IMG/VR virus record: IMGVR_UViG_3300037042_004000
Span: 1-64,000 of that record
Reading direction: 5' to 3' (one strand)
From: a virus
DNA: 64,000 nt
Shown here: in pieces, positions 6,997 to 14,060 of the stretch
How the letters are laid out: each line of letters opens with the position of its first letter
How positions within the stretch are numbered: the stretch's first letter is position 1
The notes under the pieces: generated by a model
Seen by the model: the letters and a program-made list of their open reading frames with translations, nothing else
The model's database searches: none
Told to the model about the DNA's origin: nothing
Program-made: the position numbers and the translations under genes

Positions 6997-7817
6997 AAGA
7001 GGAGATTTATCCTTTTACGGCGAATATTAAGAATCATGATGGCAAGTCTGTAACTATTTACATTGATCCCAACAAAAAAGAATTAGACAAATTAGATTTT
7101 ATGGACGGTGTACGAGCATTATTAGACGTTAAGAATTGTTATGCATGGGCAAATGCTTTTCATGCAACAATAATGAGGCAACTTAGTTTAAGCAATGCCA
7201 TTCCAGTTCTTCTTTTTTATGATAACCAGACAGAGATATATGTAATGGTTACAGATGCAAGCAGAAGTACGTTATGGCATGAGAATCCCAAAGTTGCTGT
7301 AGCGATAAGAAACCATCCTTATATAAGAAAATGGAAGAAGATAGAGATAGGTTATTACAATGAGGACATTGTAGGAGATTGGGAAAAAGCGAAGACATTT
7401 AAAGAGTGGTTACATACGAATCATGCCGAATTAGGGCGAAGATATCCTAAGATAAGAGGGTCGTCGGATCTTGTGGATGGCCGCAGAGTATCTGGAAACG
7501 TAGACAACACAAGTTCAATAGGTGCAAGTTTAACAAATTGGGTAGCGATGTCGGGTATACGGCGAATACCAGCGAGTGATTTTGAGGATTGGAATTCTGG
7601 ATATTTCCCAGATTGTAGGGCAGATGAACAACAAAAAGTTAAAGAATTGGTAGCCCAGATACAGAAATCTAATAGAATATCCCCATTGATAGTGGTGATA
7701 GATGCCAAAGGGCCATATGTATTAGAGGGAGTGCATCGTTACGACGCCTTAAAGATATTGAAAGCAAATTGGGTTCCAGCATTAATTGTGATAGATCAGG
7801 ATGAGGTTGAAATATGA
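6978..7817 (+). CDS. ParB/sulfiredoxin-like domain protein
   Basis: 279 aa from ATG 6978; GTG 6993 overlapping the upstream TGA is an equally good start. The C-terminal region (about 193-273) resembles a ParB/Srx-type fold: IRRIPASDF, then RISPLIVV, then the LEGVHRYDAL box (G-x-H-R, a nucleotide-contact motif of the family) and VPALIVID. The N-terminal 190 residues are not recognised, but residues 139-146 read KTFKEWLH, resembling the leader family internally. ParB-like domains serve in DNA binding, CTP binding or nuclease and kinase roles, and which applies is unclear. TGA overlaps the next ATG by 4 bp. Confidence 0.6.
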   Translation: MDGCKVKEEIYPFTANIKNHDGKSVTIYIDPNKKELDKLDFMDGVRALLDVKNCYAWANAFHATIMRQLSLSNAIPVLLFYDNQTEIYVMVTDASRSTLWHENPKVAVAIRNHPYIRKWKKIEIGYYNEDIVGDWEKAKTFKEWLHTNHAELGRRYPKIRGSSDLVDGRRVSGNVDNTSSIGASLTNWVAMSGIRRIPASDFEDWNSGYFPDCRADEQQKVKELVAQIQKSNRISPLIVVIDAKGPYVLEGVHRYDALKILKANWVPALIVIDQDEVEI

Positions 7818-8311
7818 ATTTTAAAGAGTGGTTATTTAGATCAGAGAATTATAATAAGAAAATTAGTTATAATATTTATAAAAATCCAGACAAAGCAGAA
7901 TTATTAGAGACATTGGAGAAAGACAAAAAAATTTCAAGGGCTATGTGGGATGAAGATTATGCTGGTAACGTAAGAGGGCTTTTAGTTGGAGAAGACATAT
8001 ATATTTGGCCTGAAAACGCAAGTATGCATTATGATATGGCAAGGGAGTACGACCTAAATTACAGAGTAGCATTTTATATTAATGACTGGTTAAAACTTAA
8101 TGGAAGCCACGGCGATTTAAGTAATGTAGAGAGGAATCCTAATTACATCAGAATGATGGATGGGTCAGAAGCAACATCTTCACCATCTTCTTTTACGACA
8201 AGGACTTGGAAAGACGTAATGAGAAGGCCAACGAAGGTTGAGCCGGGTGGGGCTTTTGCATTACCATATGAATCTAAGATTCCAACAATAGTTTCTCCAA
8301 CTATAAGATAA
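7814..8311 (+). CDS. leader-bearing hypothetical protein
   Basis: 165 aa. It starts MNFKEWLFRSEN behind GAGG, overlapping the previous gene by 4 bp. The middle (about residues 55-75) reads VRGLLVGEDIYIWPENASMH, a compact beta-hairpin pattern with a Trp-Pro and a His that I associate with small phage proteins but cannot name. The C-terminus is low-complexity and Pro/Ser/Thr rich. Together with 6568 and 6978 it forms a plus-strand operon of probable internal proteins. Confidence 0.6.
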   Translation: MNFKEWLFRSENYNKKISYNIYKNPDKAELLETLEKDKKISRAMWDEDYAGNVRGLLVGEDIYIWPENASMHYDMAREYDLNYRVAFYINDWLKLNGSHGDLSNVERNPNYIRMMDGSEATSSPSSFTTRTWKDVMRRPTKVEPGGAFALPYESKIPTIVSPTIR

Positions 8312-8673
8312 GAAAATGCTTTGTCCCCATGCGGCAGAGAGTCCAGGCCACATCAGCGAGATCGTGGTGAAAAGGTGACACTCTGAGCCAGGGGTCCATT
8401 TTTTCATTTCTTTTAATTTTAATAATCTCCACCGAAGGTTTTAGCTCGTCATTAATATAACCTAATCTATATTGTACAATTTCTTTTACGATTTGTCCAC
8501 TTATATTTTTTTCTTCAATTTTACCACTTCGACCAGAAGCATCGTGACCAACGTCTGTTAAAAGCAGAAGAAAGATAAAAATTAAAGTTAAAAATCCCCG
8601 ATCCCCAATTATTATTCCAACAATCAGAATAATTTGTCCAAGCAGGGTATAATGGTTTTTTAATAATTTTCAT
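8301..8673 (-). pseudogene. small membrane protein with single-base frameshift near its start
   Basis: ATG 8673 (MKIIK...) is open for only a few codons in its own sensible frame. Removing one base from the A6 run (T6 at 8656-8661 on plus) joins it to a long open frame: NHYTLLGQIILIVGIIIG, a second hydrophobic segment LIFIFLLLLTDVG, then a charged domain ending MGTKHFLIL at stop 8301. The restored length is 124 codons including the stop, giving a 123-aa protein with two membrane segments. TATATA lies upstream, shared with the divergent gene at 8714. The C-terminal 30 codons lie in the GC-rich island. Confidence 0.55.
8322..8404 (+). terminator. GC-rich multi-stem hairpin with T-run
   Basis: This G+C-rich island in AT-rich DNA can fold into nested stems: CCCC 8325-8328 with GGGG 8391-8394; CAGAGAGTC 8335-8343 with GACACTCTG 8377-8385 (one mismatch); CCACATC 8348-8354 with GATCGTGG 8360-8367. 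TTTTTT follows at 8399-8404. It probably ends transcription from 6568-8311. It also overlaps the minus-strand coding end of 8301-8673, so it could be a structured RNA. Confidence 0.45.
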
Positions 8674-8680
8674 AAATAAG

Positions 8681-8689
8681 CATATATAC
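8681..8689. promoter_or_regulatory. TATATA box between divergent genes
   Basis: CATATATAC lies in the 40-bp gap between the minus-strand start at 8673 and the plus-strand start at 8714, matching the TATATA boxes in other head-to-head gaps. AAGGAGAGG follows before 8714, so that gene has a normal leader. Confidence 0.45.
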
Positions 8690-8713
8690 TTTTAACTTTT
8701 AAGGAGAGGAAAC

Positions 8714-9076
8714 ATGGGAGCTACAAGCGTAACAGGCGTATCTGGAGTAGGTTCTGCTGAAGGTCATACAAAGGGACCGAATAATAGTCGCAATACATAT
8801 GTGCCATTAGTTGGCCCAAGAGTTATAGCTGCTGGTCATGGTCAATTATCTACTGGAACATTGGTAGTTTATATGCCAACACCGATACCTAACGGTGCGA
8901 ATTTAATTTTATCGGTTACAGAGATATTGGTTTCATCAGCAGTCACAAGTGATGCAGCCACTATTGGAGATGTAACATTAAACGTAGGTGGTGACTTAAT
9001 ACAGTTTACCATTAAAGGGACAAATAATAATTATGTTAATTGGCTAGTTGTTAATCCTGGATTTTTCATTGGTTAA
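8714..9076 (+). CDS. structural-type protein, MGA-S/T-SVTGV family
   Basis: 120 aa behind a strong AAGGAGAGG site. The Gly/Ser/Thr-rich N-terminus MGATSVTGVSGVGSAE and the K-GPNNSRNTYVPL block are shared with the tandem pair at 12816 and 13264. The rest is beta-rich with no charged helices, as in small capsid or tail decoration proteins. The strong ribosome site suggests high expression. It ends in a TTAA stop shared with the convergent gene at 9073. Function unproven; a virion surface protein is the best guess. Confidence 0.65.
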   Translation: MGATSVTGVSGVGSAEGHTKGPNNSRNTYVPLVGPRVIAAGHGQLSTGTLVVYMPTPIPNGANLILSVTEILVSSAVTSDAATIGDVTLNVGGDLIQFTIKGTNNNYVNWLVVNPGFFIG

Positions 9077-9532
9077 AAATAGTTTATTAAAATTGTTTCA
9101 TCCAATGGTGTAATATCTTGATCTAATTCAAAGACAGCTTCAACACAAATTTCATAATCTTTTAAAAACTCTTCATAGGTAGGAGGAATAATTAGTTCGC
9201 TTTTTGTTATTGCACATTGTCTGTTTTTGGCAAGTTGTTCATCAATATACTTGTCACTTTGTTCAATATATTTATTGGTATTATTAATTTGGTCAACAAA
9301 CACTTTAAATTCTGTTTTTAATTGTTCGTCGGTAAAAGAGAGTCTAAGTTTGTCACGGGCATTTATTTCATTTTCAGCCTTAACCAAATAGATCTGATCC
9401 GCTGTGACTTACCGCAGGGCAAGCCAGCTCCCTCGCCTGCGGCTCGGTCGCCACCGCTCACGGGTCAAACATCAGTAGATGGTGTGGCTTTCGCCGAAGC
9501 GTAGTAACATCACAAACCACATAAGTTTTCAT
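9073..9532 (-). pseudogene. hypothetical protein split by a 100-bp IS derivative
   Basis: The 5' piece is ATG 9532 to 9504 (MKTYVVCDVT) and the 3' piece is 9403 to 9073. Removing 9404-9503 joins them in frame as ...CDVTADQIYLVKAENE..., a 119-aa protein. As it stands, translation from ATG 9532 stops inside the element after 24 codons; only a TTG at 9387 could restart the 3' part. The body is helical and charged, with no recognised domain. Its start overlaps the stop of the upstream M23 gene by 4 bp, so it was the last gene of that operon. Confidence 0.85.
9404..9503 (-). mobile_element. 100-bp non-autonomous IS200/IS605 derivative
   Basis: On the minus strand it begins after TTAC (9507-9504) with TACGCTTCGGCG... 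and ends ...CGGTAAGTCAC at 9404. About 80 bases match the left end and about 20 the right end of the 1,542-bp element at 4342-5883, with everything between deleted. Such end-only copies are known as PATE or MITE-like derivatives and can be mobilised by TnpA in trans. It is inserted in opposite orientation to the full copy, in a different gene. Confidence 0.9.
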
Positions 9533-10080
9533 TTTAATAGTTCTGTTTTGTTTCTAGAATTTAGAAGGAATGGAGTGGGATCACGCAAAGCATCGCAAAA
9601 ACCTTGTGATGCGGTTGTTATTCCAGGAGCATAAAGTTCGATATGTAACATGTAACAGGAATGTCCTTGAATATCTGGTCTTTCTTTTACTTGTGGCAGG
9701 ACACGGGTAACGGAACCAATTGCTTCACCTTTTCTGACGGAATAACCTACAATCATTTTAGGATTAACCGCAATTTCGCCATATAAAATTACACCAGTGG
9801 CACCTTCAACAAGAATAGCATCAGTGTTGAGCCACCAAGAAGAATTATCTTGGGGTCCAGTAAAATGTTCAATACCAACAACTATTCCAGGTTCAACGGC
9901 GTGAACGACATTACCGTCATATGTATAAAGATCTACACCTGTATGTTTTGAATGTTTTCTTTGGACTCCAAAGGCCCCTGGATGATTTTCAACAGGGATT
10001 TTTGGGTCTAGAACGTCTAAGGGAAACCGCCATTTGGTAGCTTCTTTTAACGTATTAATAATGTCGAGGATGAGTGCCAT
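9529..10080 (-). CDS. M23 (LytM-type) peptidase domain protein
   Basis: 183 aa from ATG 10080 (MALILDIINT...). The M23 signature is HTGVDL (H-x3-D zinc ligands, about residue 63) followed by LVEGATGVILYGEI and MLHIELY near the C-terminus, where the usual H-x-H appears as M-L-H. M23 enzymes cut peptidoglycan cross-links, so roles in lysis or entry are possible. The 5' bases that look like a ribosome site (GGAGAAGGAGC) also encode the G-E-G-A of a CoaC Cys-loop in the same frame, so this may really be the C-terminal domain of a CoaC-M23 fusion broken by a frameshift at 10111-10115. Confidence 0.7.
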   Translation of the reverse strand: MALILDIINTLKEATKWRFPLDVLDPKIPVENHPGAFGVQRKHSKHTGVDLYTYDGNVVHAVEPGIVVGIEHFTGPQDNSSWWLNTDAILVEGATGVILYGEIAVNPKMIVGYSVRKGEAIGSVTRVLPQVKERPDIQGHSCYMLHIELYAPGITTASQGFCDALRDPTPFLLNSRNKTELLK

Positions 10081-10580
10081 TGCTCCTTCTCCATCATCCC
10101 CACAAGCCAATTTTTACTAATTGGTTCAACTAGATAAACATTTCCAAAATCTTTCACTTTGGACAGATGTTCTTTAGTAAGTGGATGCAAATACATATTG
10201 GTATTTGCGGTGGGCGCTAAGATAATTGGTTTATTCCAATCCCATGCTCTAAGGATGCTAGTAAGTAAATTATCACAAATACCATTTGCCATTTTGGCAA
10301 GGGTATTCATGGAGCATGGTGCAATAACAAGGACATGAGCCCATTTTCTTAATTCTATATGCAGGACTGGGTCATCTTTTTGCCATTGATTATCCCATCC
10401 ATTAGGTCTTTCCCATCGCCATTCATCATCATCTGTATACATATCTTCCCAGAAATTCATAAATTTCAAGGCACATGGAGTAGTCACAATTTTCACACTT
10501 CCCAACTCAGAAAGTGCTTGTCTTGTTTTTTCATAAAGGGTGGTAGCGACACTACCCGTTAGACCTAAAATAATGTTCAT
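10047..10580 (-). CDS. coaC: phosphopantothenoylcysteine decarboxylase (CoaC-like flavoprotein), frameshifted at the 3' end
   Basis: 178 aa as it stands. It has the flavoprotein start GLTGSVA, the catalytic-His segment HIELRKWAHVLVIAP, the NTLAKMANGICDNLLT helix and the PTANTNMYLHP loop that corresponds to the family's PAMN motif. CoaC decarboxylates phosphopantothenoylcysteine in coenzyme A synthesis using FMN. The conserved Cys loop is missing in this frame but present in the next one as LACGDDGEGAM, so a one-base loss, probably in the T5 run 10111-10115, has cut the protein. The ATG at 10580 is preferred over a TTG six bases upstream. CoaB lies just upstream. Confidence 0.8.
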   Translation of the reverse strand: MNIILGLTGSVATTLYEKTRQALSELGSVKIVTTPCALKFMNFWEDMYTDDDEWRWERPNGWDNQWQKDDPVLHIELRKWAHVLVIAPCSMNTLAKMANGICDNLLTSILRAWDWNKPIILAPTANTNMYLHPLTKEHLSKVKDFGNVYLVEPISKNWLVGMMEKEQWHSSSTLLIR

Positions 10581-10582
10581 TT

Positions 10583-10665
10583 CCAAGACCTAGACCTAGA
10601 CCAAGACCTAGACCAAGACCAAGACCAAGACCAAGATGAAGACCAAGATAAAGACCAAGGCCAAA
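10583..10665. repeat. hexanucleotide microsatellite (GACCAA/GACCTA)
   Basis: About thirteen copies of a 6-bp unit (AAGACC, TAGACC and variants) lie between coaB and coaC, right up to the coaC start. On the minus strand it reads CTTGGT/CTAGGT. It is outside the coding frame because TAG codons interrupt it. Such a repeat could vary spacing or mRNA structure before coaC. Confidence 0.85.
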
Positions 10666-10710
10666 ATGGGGACTCAGAATTTATTTTTTGAAATAATTTC
10701 ATGTAAGCAA

Positions 10711-11457
10711 CTACTCCTTAAATTCTTTTGCCCATCTTGCGGTGCGGCAGATTTTACTAGCGACGTGATTAGGATTATCAATTACACCTTTTTCCAATCT
10801 CATTGTATAATCTTTGCCTTTTTGCACAAGATGGAGGACATGGTTTCCTTGAACAATGGATAGCCAATCATTAGCGACTACAATATCGCAATCATTATCT
10901 TCGATGCTTTTTCTGGCAGCGGCGATTAATTCTTCTTGGGTAGCACCTACAAGTAATTTAAAGCCGACAAGTAGGGTGGTTGGACACCATTTTTTGACTT
11001 GACTAATTAATTTTGGAAGTGGTTTAAGATGGATAGAGAGAGCGTCATTTGAACGAATTTTACCATCAACTACATTTTCTACCCCATAATCGGAGACAGC
11101 AGCAGCAAGGACTGTAATATCTGGTTTTTGTTCTACTAGAATTTTTTCTAATAAAGCTGCATATTCATCAAAGGTTTTGTAGATATGTTCAGTATATTTA
11201 TCTTTTGCGAAATTCCAAAGACCATGAGCATCCAGTAATTTTCGCATATTAGTTTCATAGTCACTGGATAGGTTTAGATCAATATTTACGGTGAATGGGG
11301 AGTTGGATCGTTTAGCTCTAAGAAAGATAACTTCTTCACCCAATAAGAGTGTTTCATGTGCCAATTGCGCACCAAATGTTCCTTGGCTCATATTGGTGAT
11401 AGATCTAACTTGGTCGATTTTAATCTTTGTTCCGCCAGAAGTGATAAGAACTTTCAT
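10711..11457 (-). CDS. coaB: phosphopantothenate-cysteine ligase (CoaB-like)
   Basis: 248 aa. The family start VLITSGGTKIKID-VRSITNMSQG-FGAQLA forms the nucleotide-binding loop; TVLAAAVSDY (about 135) and GKIRS (about 152) match the substrate region, and LVGFKL (about 185) the conserved core strand. It joins cysteine to 4'-phosphopantothenate using CTP or ATP. Most bacteria fuse CoaC and CoaB in one polypeptide; here they are separate, with coaB first. The start overlaps the upstream gene by 4 bp. With 10047 it forms an auxiliary coenzyme A pathway, rare in phages. Confidence 0.85.
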   Translation of the reverse strand: MKVLITSGGTKIKIDQVRSITNMSQGTFGAQLAHETLLLGEEVIFLRAKRSNSPFTVNIDLNLSSDYETNMRKLLDAHGLWNFAKDKYTEHIYKTFDEYAALLEKILVEQKPDITVLAAAVSDYGVENVVDGKIRSNDALSIHLKPLPKLISQVKKWCPTTLLVGFKLLVGATQEELIAAARKSIEDNDCDIVVANDWLSIVQGNHVLHLVQKGKDYTMRLEKGVIDNPNHVASKICRTARWAKEFKE

Positions 11458-11672
11458 TTTTTAAATCCTATTTTTGTTTTATTTTTTCCATCTGTTGATA
11501 TTTCAACATCATCTAGCCATTCAGATTTTCGGGTTCTGTTGTCCCACCATACAACTTGATATTGAATTCTTCCGCAATATAATGCAATACCTATAATTGT
11601 TGCAGGAAATCTATCGCCACCTAATCCTATCGTTACTTCTTGATTAAGACTCAACACAATTATTTCACTCAT
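11454..11672 (-). CDS. small SH3-like hypothetical protein
   Basis: 72 aa, with beta strands predicted throughout: VTIGLGGDRFPATIIGIAL, then YQVVWWDNRTRKSEWL. The pattern of a small barrel with VVWW and W-L-x-x-x-E is seen in short phage and plasmid proteins, but no function is known to me. It overlaps coaB by 4 bp and follows 11674 by 1 bp, so it belongs to the same operon. Its 3' end (ATATTTCAAC to TTTAAATCC) is partly repeated at 11870-11925. Confidence 0.6.
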   Translation of the reverse strand: MSEIIVLSLNQEVTIGLGGDRFPATIIGIALYCGRIQYQVVWWDNRTRKSEWLDDVEISTDGKNKTKIGFKK

Positions 11673-11673
11673 G

Positions 11674-11865
11674 TTAAAACCTTTTTAAATTCATTGTGAA
11701 AGTTGTTTTTTCTTCACTATCTGACATAGCATTAATTAGAACCTGTGCCTCAAAAACTATGTTCTGCATACGATGACAAACTAATAACGCACTAACAAAA
11801 TCGTTGTTCCACAAAGTTTTGCCATAGTCCCTTAGTTCTTTTAGGTGTTCTAGGTAGGTATTCAT
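11674..11865 (-). CDS. small helical hypothetical protein
   Basis: 63 aa, MNTYLEHLKELRDYGKT..., all-helical by composition, with two Cys/His positions (LVCHRM). It is tightly placed before 11454. No domain is recognised and there is no clear Shine-Dalgarno. Confidence 0.5.
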   Translation of the reverse strand: MNTYLEHLKELRDYGKTLWNNDFVSALLVCHRMQNIVFEAQVLINAMSDSEEKTTFTMNLKRF

Positions 11866-11903
11866 ACTTTTTTAAATCCAATTTTTTATTTTATGCTCGT
11901 CTT

Positions 11904-12179
11904 TTATTGGAAATATTTCAACTTTTTCACAAAGTCTAGGATTTGCTTGGCATGTAACTCATTAAATACGGTTCTATTTTCATCATCAGGATCTTGTGGA
12001 TCTTGTTGAGTATTGGTGTAAACATCTGCAAACGACAATTGCAAGCAATCTAATTGTTGTGTTTTATTTATTTTTGGCCAATCGGTATGAGAGTCAATAG
12101 AAATGCAAATCCACGGTTTATCGAATGTGAATTTTTGTGCTTCAGATTTTGACAAGATTAAAATTTTTCCGAACCGCAT
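11904..12179 (-). CDS. truncated tyrosine/dual-specificity phosphatase-like protein
   Basis: 91 aa. The segment KILILSKSEAQKF ... WICISIDSH ... LQLSFADVY ... HAKQILDFVKKL follows the N-terminal half of small phage and bacterial protein-tyrosine-phosphatase-like proteins that I recognise by pattern, but the catalytic C-x5-R loop that should follow is absent. The sequence after the break resembles the 3' end of the gene at 11454, suggesting a deletion between duplicated sequences. It is probably inactive. It starts one base into the stop of the upstream gene. Confidence 0.5.
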   Translation of the reverse strand: MRFGKILILSKSEAQKFTFDKPWICISIDSHTDWPKINKTQQLDCLQLSFADVYTNTQQDPQDPDDENRTVFNELHAKQILDFVKKLKYFQ

Positions 12180-12715
12180 TAAAGAAGCCCATCTACGAAT
12201 GTGATTATTCCTTGTTTTTCCATTTCTTGAATTTGCATGTCAAGGTCATGTCCTTCTGGTGTAGACCAATTTACTTCTACCCACAGAAGTTTAAATTCGT
12301 CAGCTAATTCTCTTTCAGCACATTTTATTTTCTTTTTTGTGTATGTAATGTTATTGGTGAGCCTGGAAACTTCTTGCCATACTTTAGTGGCGTGTGTGAG
12401 GTATTCTTTTTTCTCTTTTTTGCCTTTATTACCTTTCGAAAATGTTATTGCAGGGTCTAGGTAAGGTTCCATAGCAGGCAGATTACAAATTTTTGCAACG
12501 ATTTCTTCACATTCTTTAATTTCGGTTTCCCACTCAATAATTTTTGTGAATGGGTTATCACAAATTATTGTAGCATATTTGGAGTTTTTTGTGAGGGTGA
12601 GTGGGTCTGGATGACCTCTACCACATGCTTCACAATGTTTTATATCTTCGGGTTTCCAAGCAATTACGAAGCTACTGCTGGAGCTATTTGAGACAAAACC
12701 TAGTCTAAATTTCAT
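12179..12715 (-). CDS. phage protein of the MKFR-x-GFVSNSSSSSF type
   Basis: 178 aa from ATG 12715. The start MKFRLGFVSNSSSSSFV is a widely seen N-terminus in phage and bacterial hypothetical proteins. A C-x2-C-G zinc-like pair (CEACG, about 30) follows, then a long charged helical region (about 60-150). The upstream in-frame extension to 12775 runs through a terminator hairpin and is rejected. It lies between a terminator and the truncated phosphatase, and probably leads the minus-strand operon down to 9073. Function unknown. Confidence 0.7.
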   Translation of the reverse strand: MKFRLGFVSNSSSSSFVIAWKPEDIKHCEACGRGHPDPLTLTKNSKYATIICDNPFTKIIEWETEIKECEEIVAKICNLPAMEPYLDPAITFSKGNKGKKEKKEYLTHATKVWQEVSRLTNNITYTKKKIKCAERELADEFKLLWVEVNWSTPEGHDLDMQIQEMEKQGIITFVDGLL

Positions 12716-12757
12716 AATACCCCCATTAGTGTGGCAATTCGCCACATGAAAACAAAA

Positions 12758-12779
12758 AGGAATGGCCGAAACCATTCCT
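12758..12779 (-). terminator. rho-independent terminator
   Basis: AGGAATGG (12758-12765) pairs with CCATTCCT (12772-12779) around a 6-base loop. On the minus strand the stem is followed by TTTTTGTTTT. It ends transcripts of the two structural-type genes at 13264 and 12816. Confidence 0.85.
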
Positions 12780-12815
12780 CATTATACCACATTTATCACA
12801 ACTTGTAAAGCTAAA

Positions 12816-13247
12816 TTACGGAGTGTTTGGGTTGTCTTTTACGATATCCAGACCAAAACCAACAGTCAACACTTCGTACATAAATCTACCAACTTGGCCA
12901 GTAGAGCCAGATATGGTTGAATAAATGTCAAAGTGGTCAAATTGGTCATTTGTGTCATCATTTTTTACAACATACCAAGCAGTTGCTCGAATGTCGAGTT
13001 CATCTCTAGTAAATGGTGTGAGCATGACGACATATTCTGTTTCGCTTTTTGGAAGTGGACCTTCTGGAAAGTAGACAGTTGCTTGTCCCGCATATTGGTC
13101 TGTAGCATGTGCTGTTACAACTTCCCCAGCCATTACTACGTGTGGACAGAGTTGTGGAACGAAGAAATTTCGTCCATTGCTTGGTCCCTTGAGACCTGAG
13201 TTTGTAGCCGATCCTAATCCTACGCCTGTTACTGAACTTGCTCCCAT
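12816..13247 (-). CDS. structural-type protein, MGA-S/T-SVTGV family (copy B)
   Basis: 143 aa from ATG 13247 with AAGGAGA upstream; a longer start at 13310 would run into the neighbouring gene. The N-terminus MGASSVTGVGLGSA, the GPSNGRNFFVPQLC block and the C-terminal VGFGLDIVKDNPNTP are nearly identical to the adjacent gene 13264; the middle is more diverged. This is a recent tandem duplication with divergence in the central, probably exposed, part. It is beta-rich, and a virion surface role is inferred. A terminator follows at 12758. Confidence 0.75.
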   Translation of the reverse strand: MGASSVTGVGLGSATNSGLKGPSNGRNFFVPQLCPHVVMAGEVVTAHATDQYAGQATVYFPEGPLPKSETEYVVMLTPFTRDELDIRATAWYVVKNDDTNDQFDHFDIYSTISGSTGQVGRFMYEVLTVGFGLDIVKDNPNTP

Positions 13248-13263
13248 GATATATTTTCTCCTT

Positions 13264-13692
13264 TTATGGTGTGTTTGGGTTATCTTTAACAATATCGAGA
13301 CCGAAACCAATTGTTGTTACTTCAAACATGAATCTACCAATATCTTCGGTTTGTCCGCTAATTGTTGAATAAATGTCAAAATGGTCAAATTGGTTATTTA
13401 AGTCATCGGTTTTAACAACATAGTAATTTGTGGCAACAATATCGCCATCTTCTCTCACTAATGATGTTAGCATTACAACATAATGCACTTCACTTTTAGG
13501 AAGTGGTCCTTCTGGGAAATACACAGTGGCTCTTCCGCCAGCTTCTCCCCAAGGAGTTGTTTCAACTTCGCCAGCCATAACAATGTGTGAACAAAGTTGT
13601 GGGACAAAGAAATTTCGTCCATTACTTGGACCCTTGAGACCAGACTTTTCAGCCGATCCTAACCCTACGCCTGTTACTGAACTTGCTCCCAT
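13264..13692 (-). CDS. structural-type protein, MGA-S/T-SVTGV family (copy A)
   Basis: 142 aa, with AGGGAAA before the ATG. It shares both ends with 12816 (MGASSVTGVGLGSAE, KGPSNGRNFFVPQLC, DIVKDNPNTP), and its first part resembles 8714. No helices or catalytic motifs are evident; the sequence looks like a small beta-sandwich. Three copies in one window suggest an abundant structural component such as a head decoration or tail-surface protein. It is separated from 12816 by 16 bp, so they are co-transcribed. Confidence 0.75.
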   Translation of the reverse strand: MGASSVTGVGLGSAEKSGLKGPSNGRNFFVPQLCSHIVMAGEVETTPWGEAGGRATVYFPEGPLPKSEVHYVVMLTSLVREDGDIVATNYYVVKTDDLNNQFDHFDIYSTISGQTEDIGRFMFEVTTIGFGLDIVKDNPNTP

Positions 13693-13766
13693 AATATTTC
13701 CCTATGTTAAAGTCTAAATTTATATATGAACACAAAATTAATTTAAAAGTAAAATTTTTCCAAATG

Positions 13767-13979
13767 TCATTTAGTCGTCCTTACATCACATTCTGTATCG
13801 TGTTCGCAGATATATTCACAATACATATCACGCATCAGCCAGGCGTATTTTTCAATAAAATCCGCCACAGCATCTTCCTTATTTTCTATATGATTAAACC
13901 ATTTGTGCTTATCAATGTGTCTATTAACAACATTGATTTGAGTATTAAGGAAGTCGATAAAATGGGGGCAAATACTCAT
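13767..13979 (-). CDS. small conserved His/Cys-containing protein
   Basis: 70 aa from ATG 13979, chosen because AGGAGG lies 4-5 bases upstream. Conserved-looking positions include CPHFIDFLN, HIDKHKW, EDAVADFIEKYAWLMR and C-x3-C ... C near the C-terminus. I recognise the pattern D-F-I-x-x-Y-x-W-L-M-R from short proteins in bacteria and phages but know no function. Possible metal binder. Confidence 0.6.
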   Translation of the reverse strand: MSICPHFIDFLNTQINVVNRHIDKHKWFNHIENKEDAVADFIEKYAWLMRDMYCEYICEHDTECDVRTTK

Positions 13980-14060
13980 ATTCCCTCCTACTAAATGAGA
14001 AGACACCATTTATATATTACCTCAGTGAAAACAAAAAGCAAGAAAAATTTTTTGGATTAC

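Noticed and set aside
8319-8400. tRNA or known riboswitch in the GC-rich segment
   Set aside because: No T-loop, acceptor pairing or recognised aptamer consensus could be found; kept only as a hairpin/terminator.
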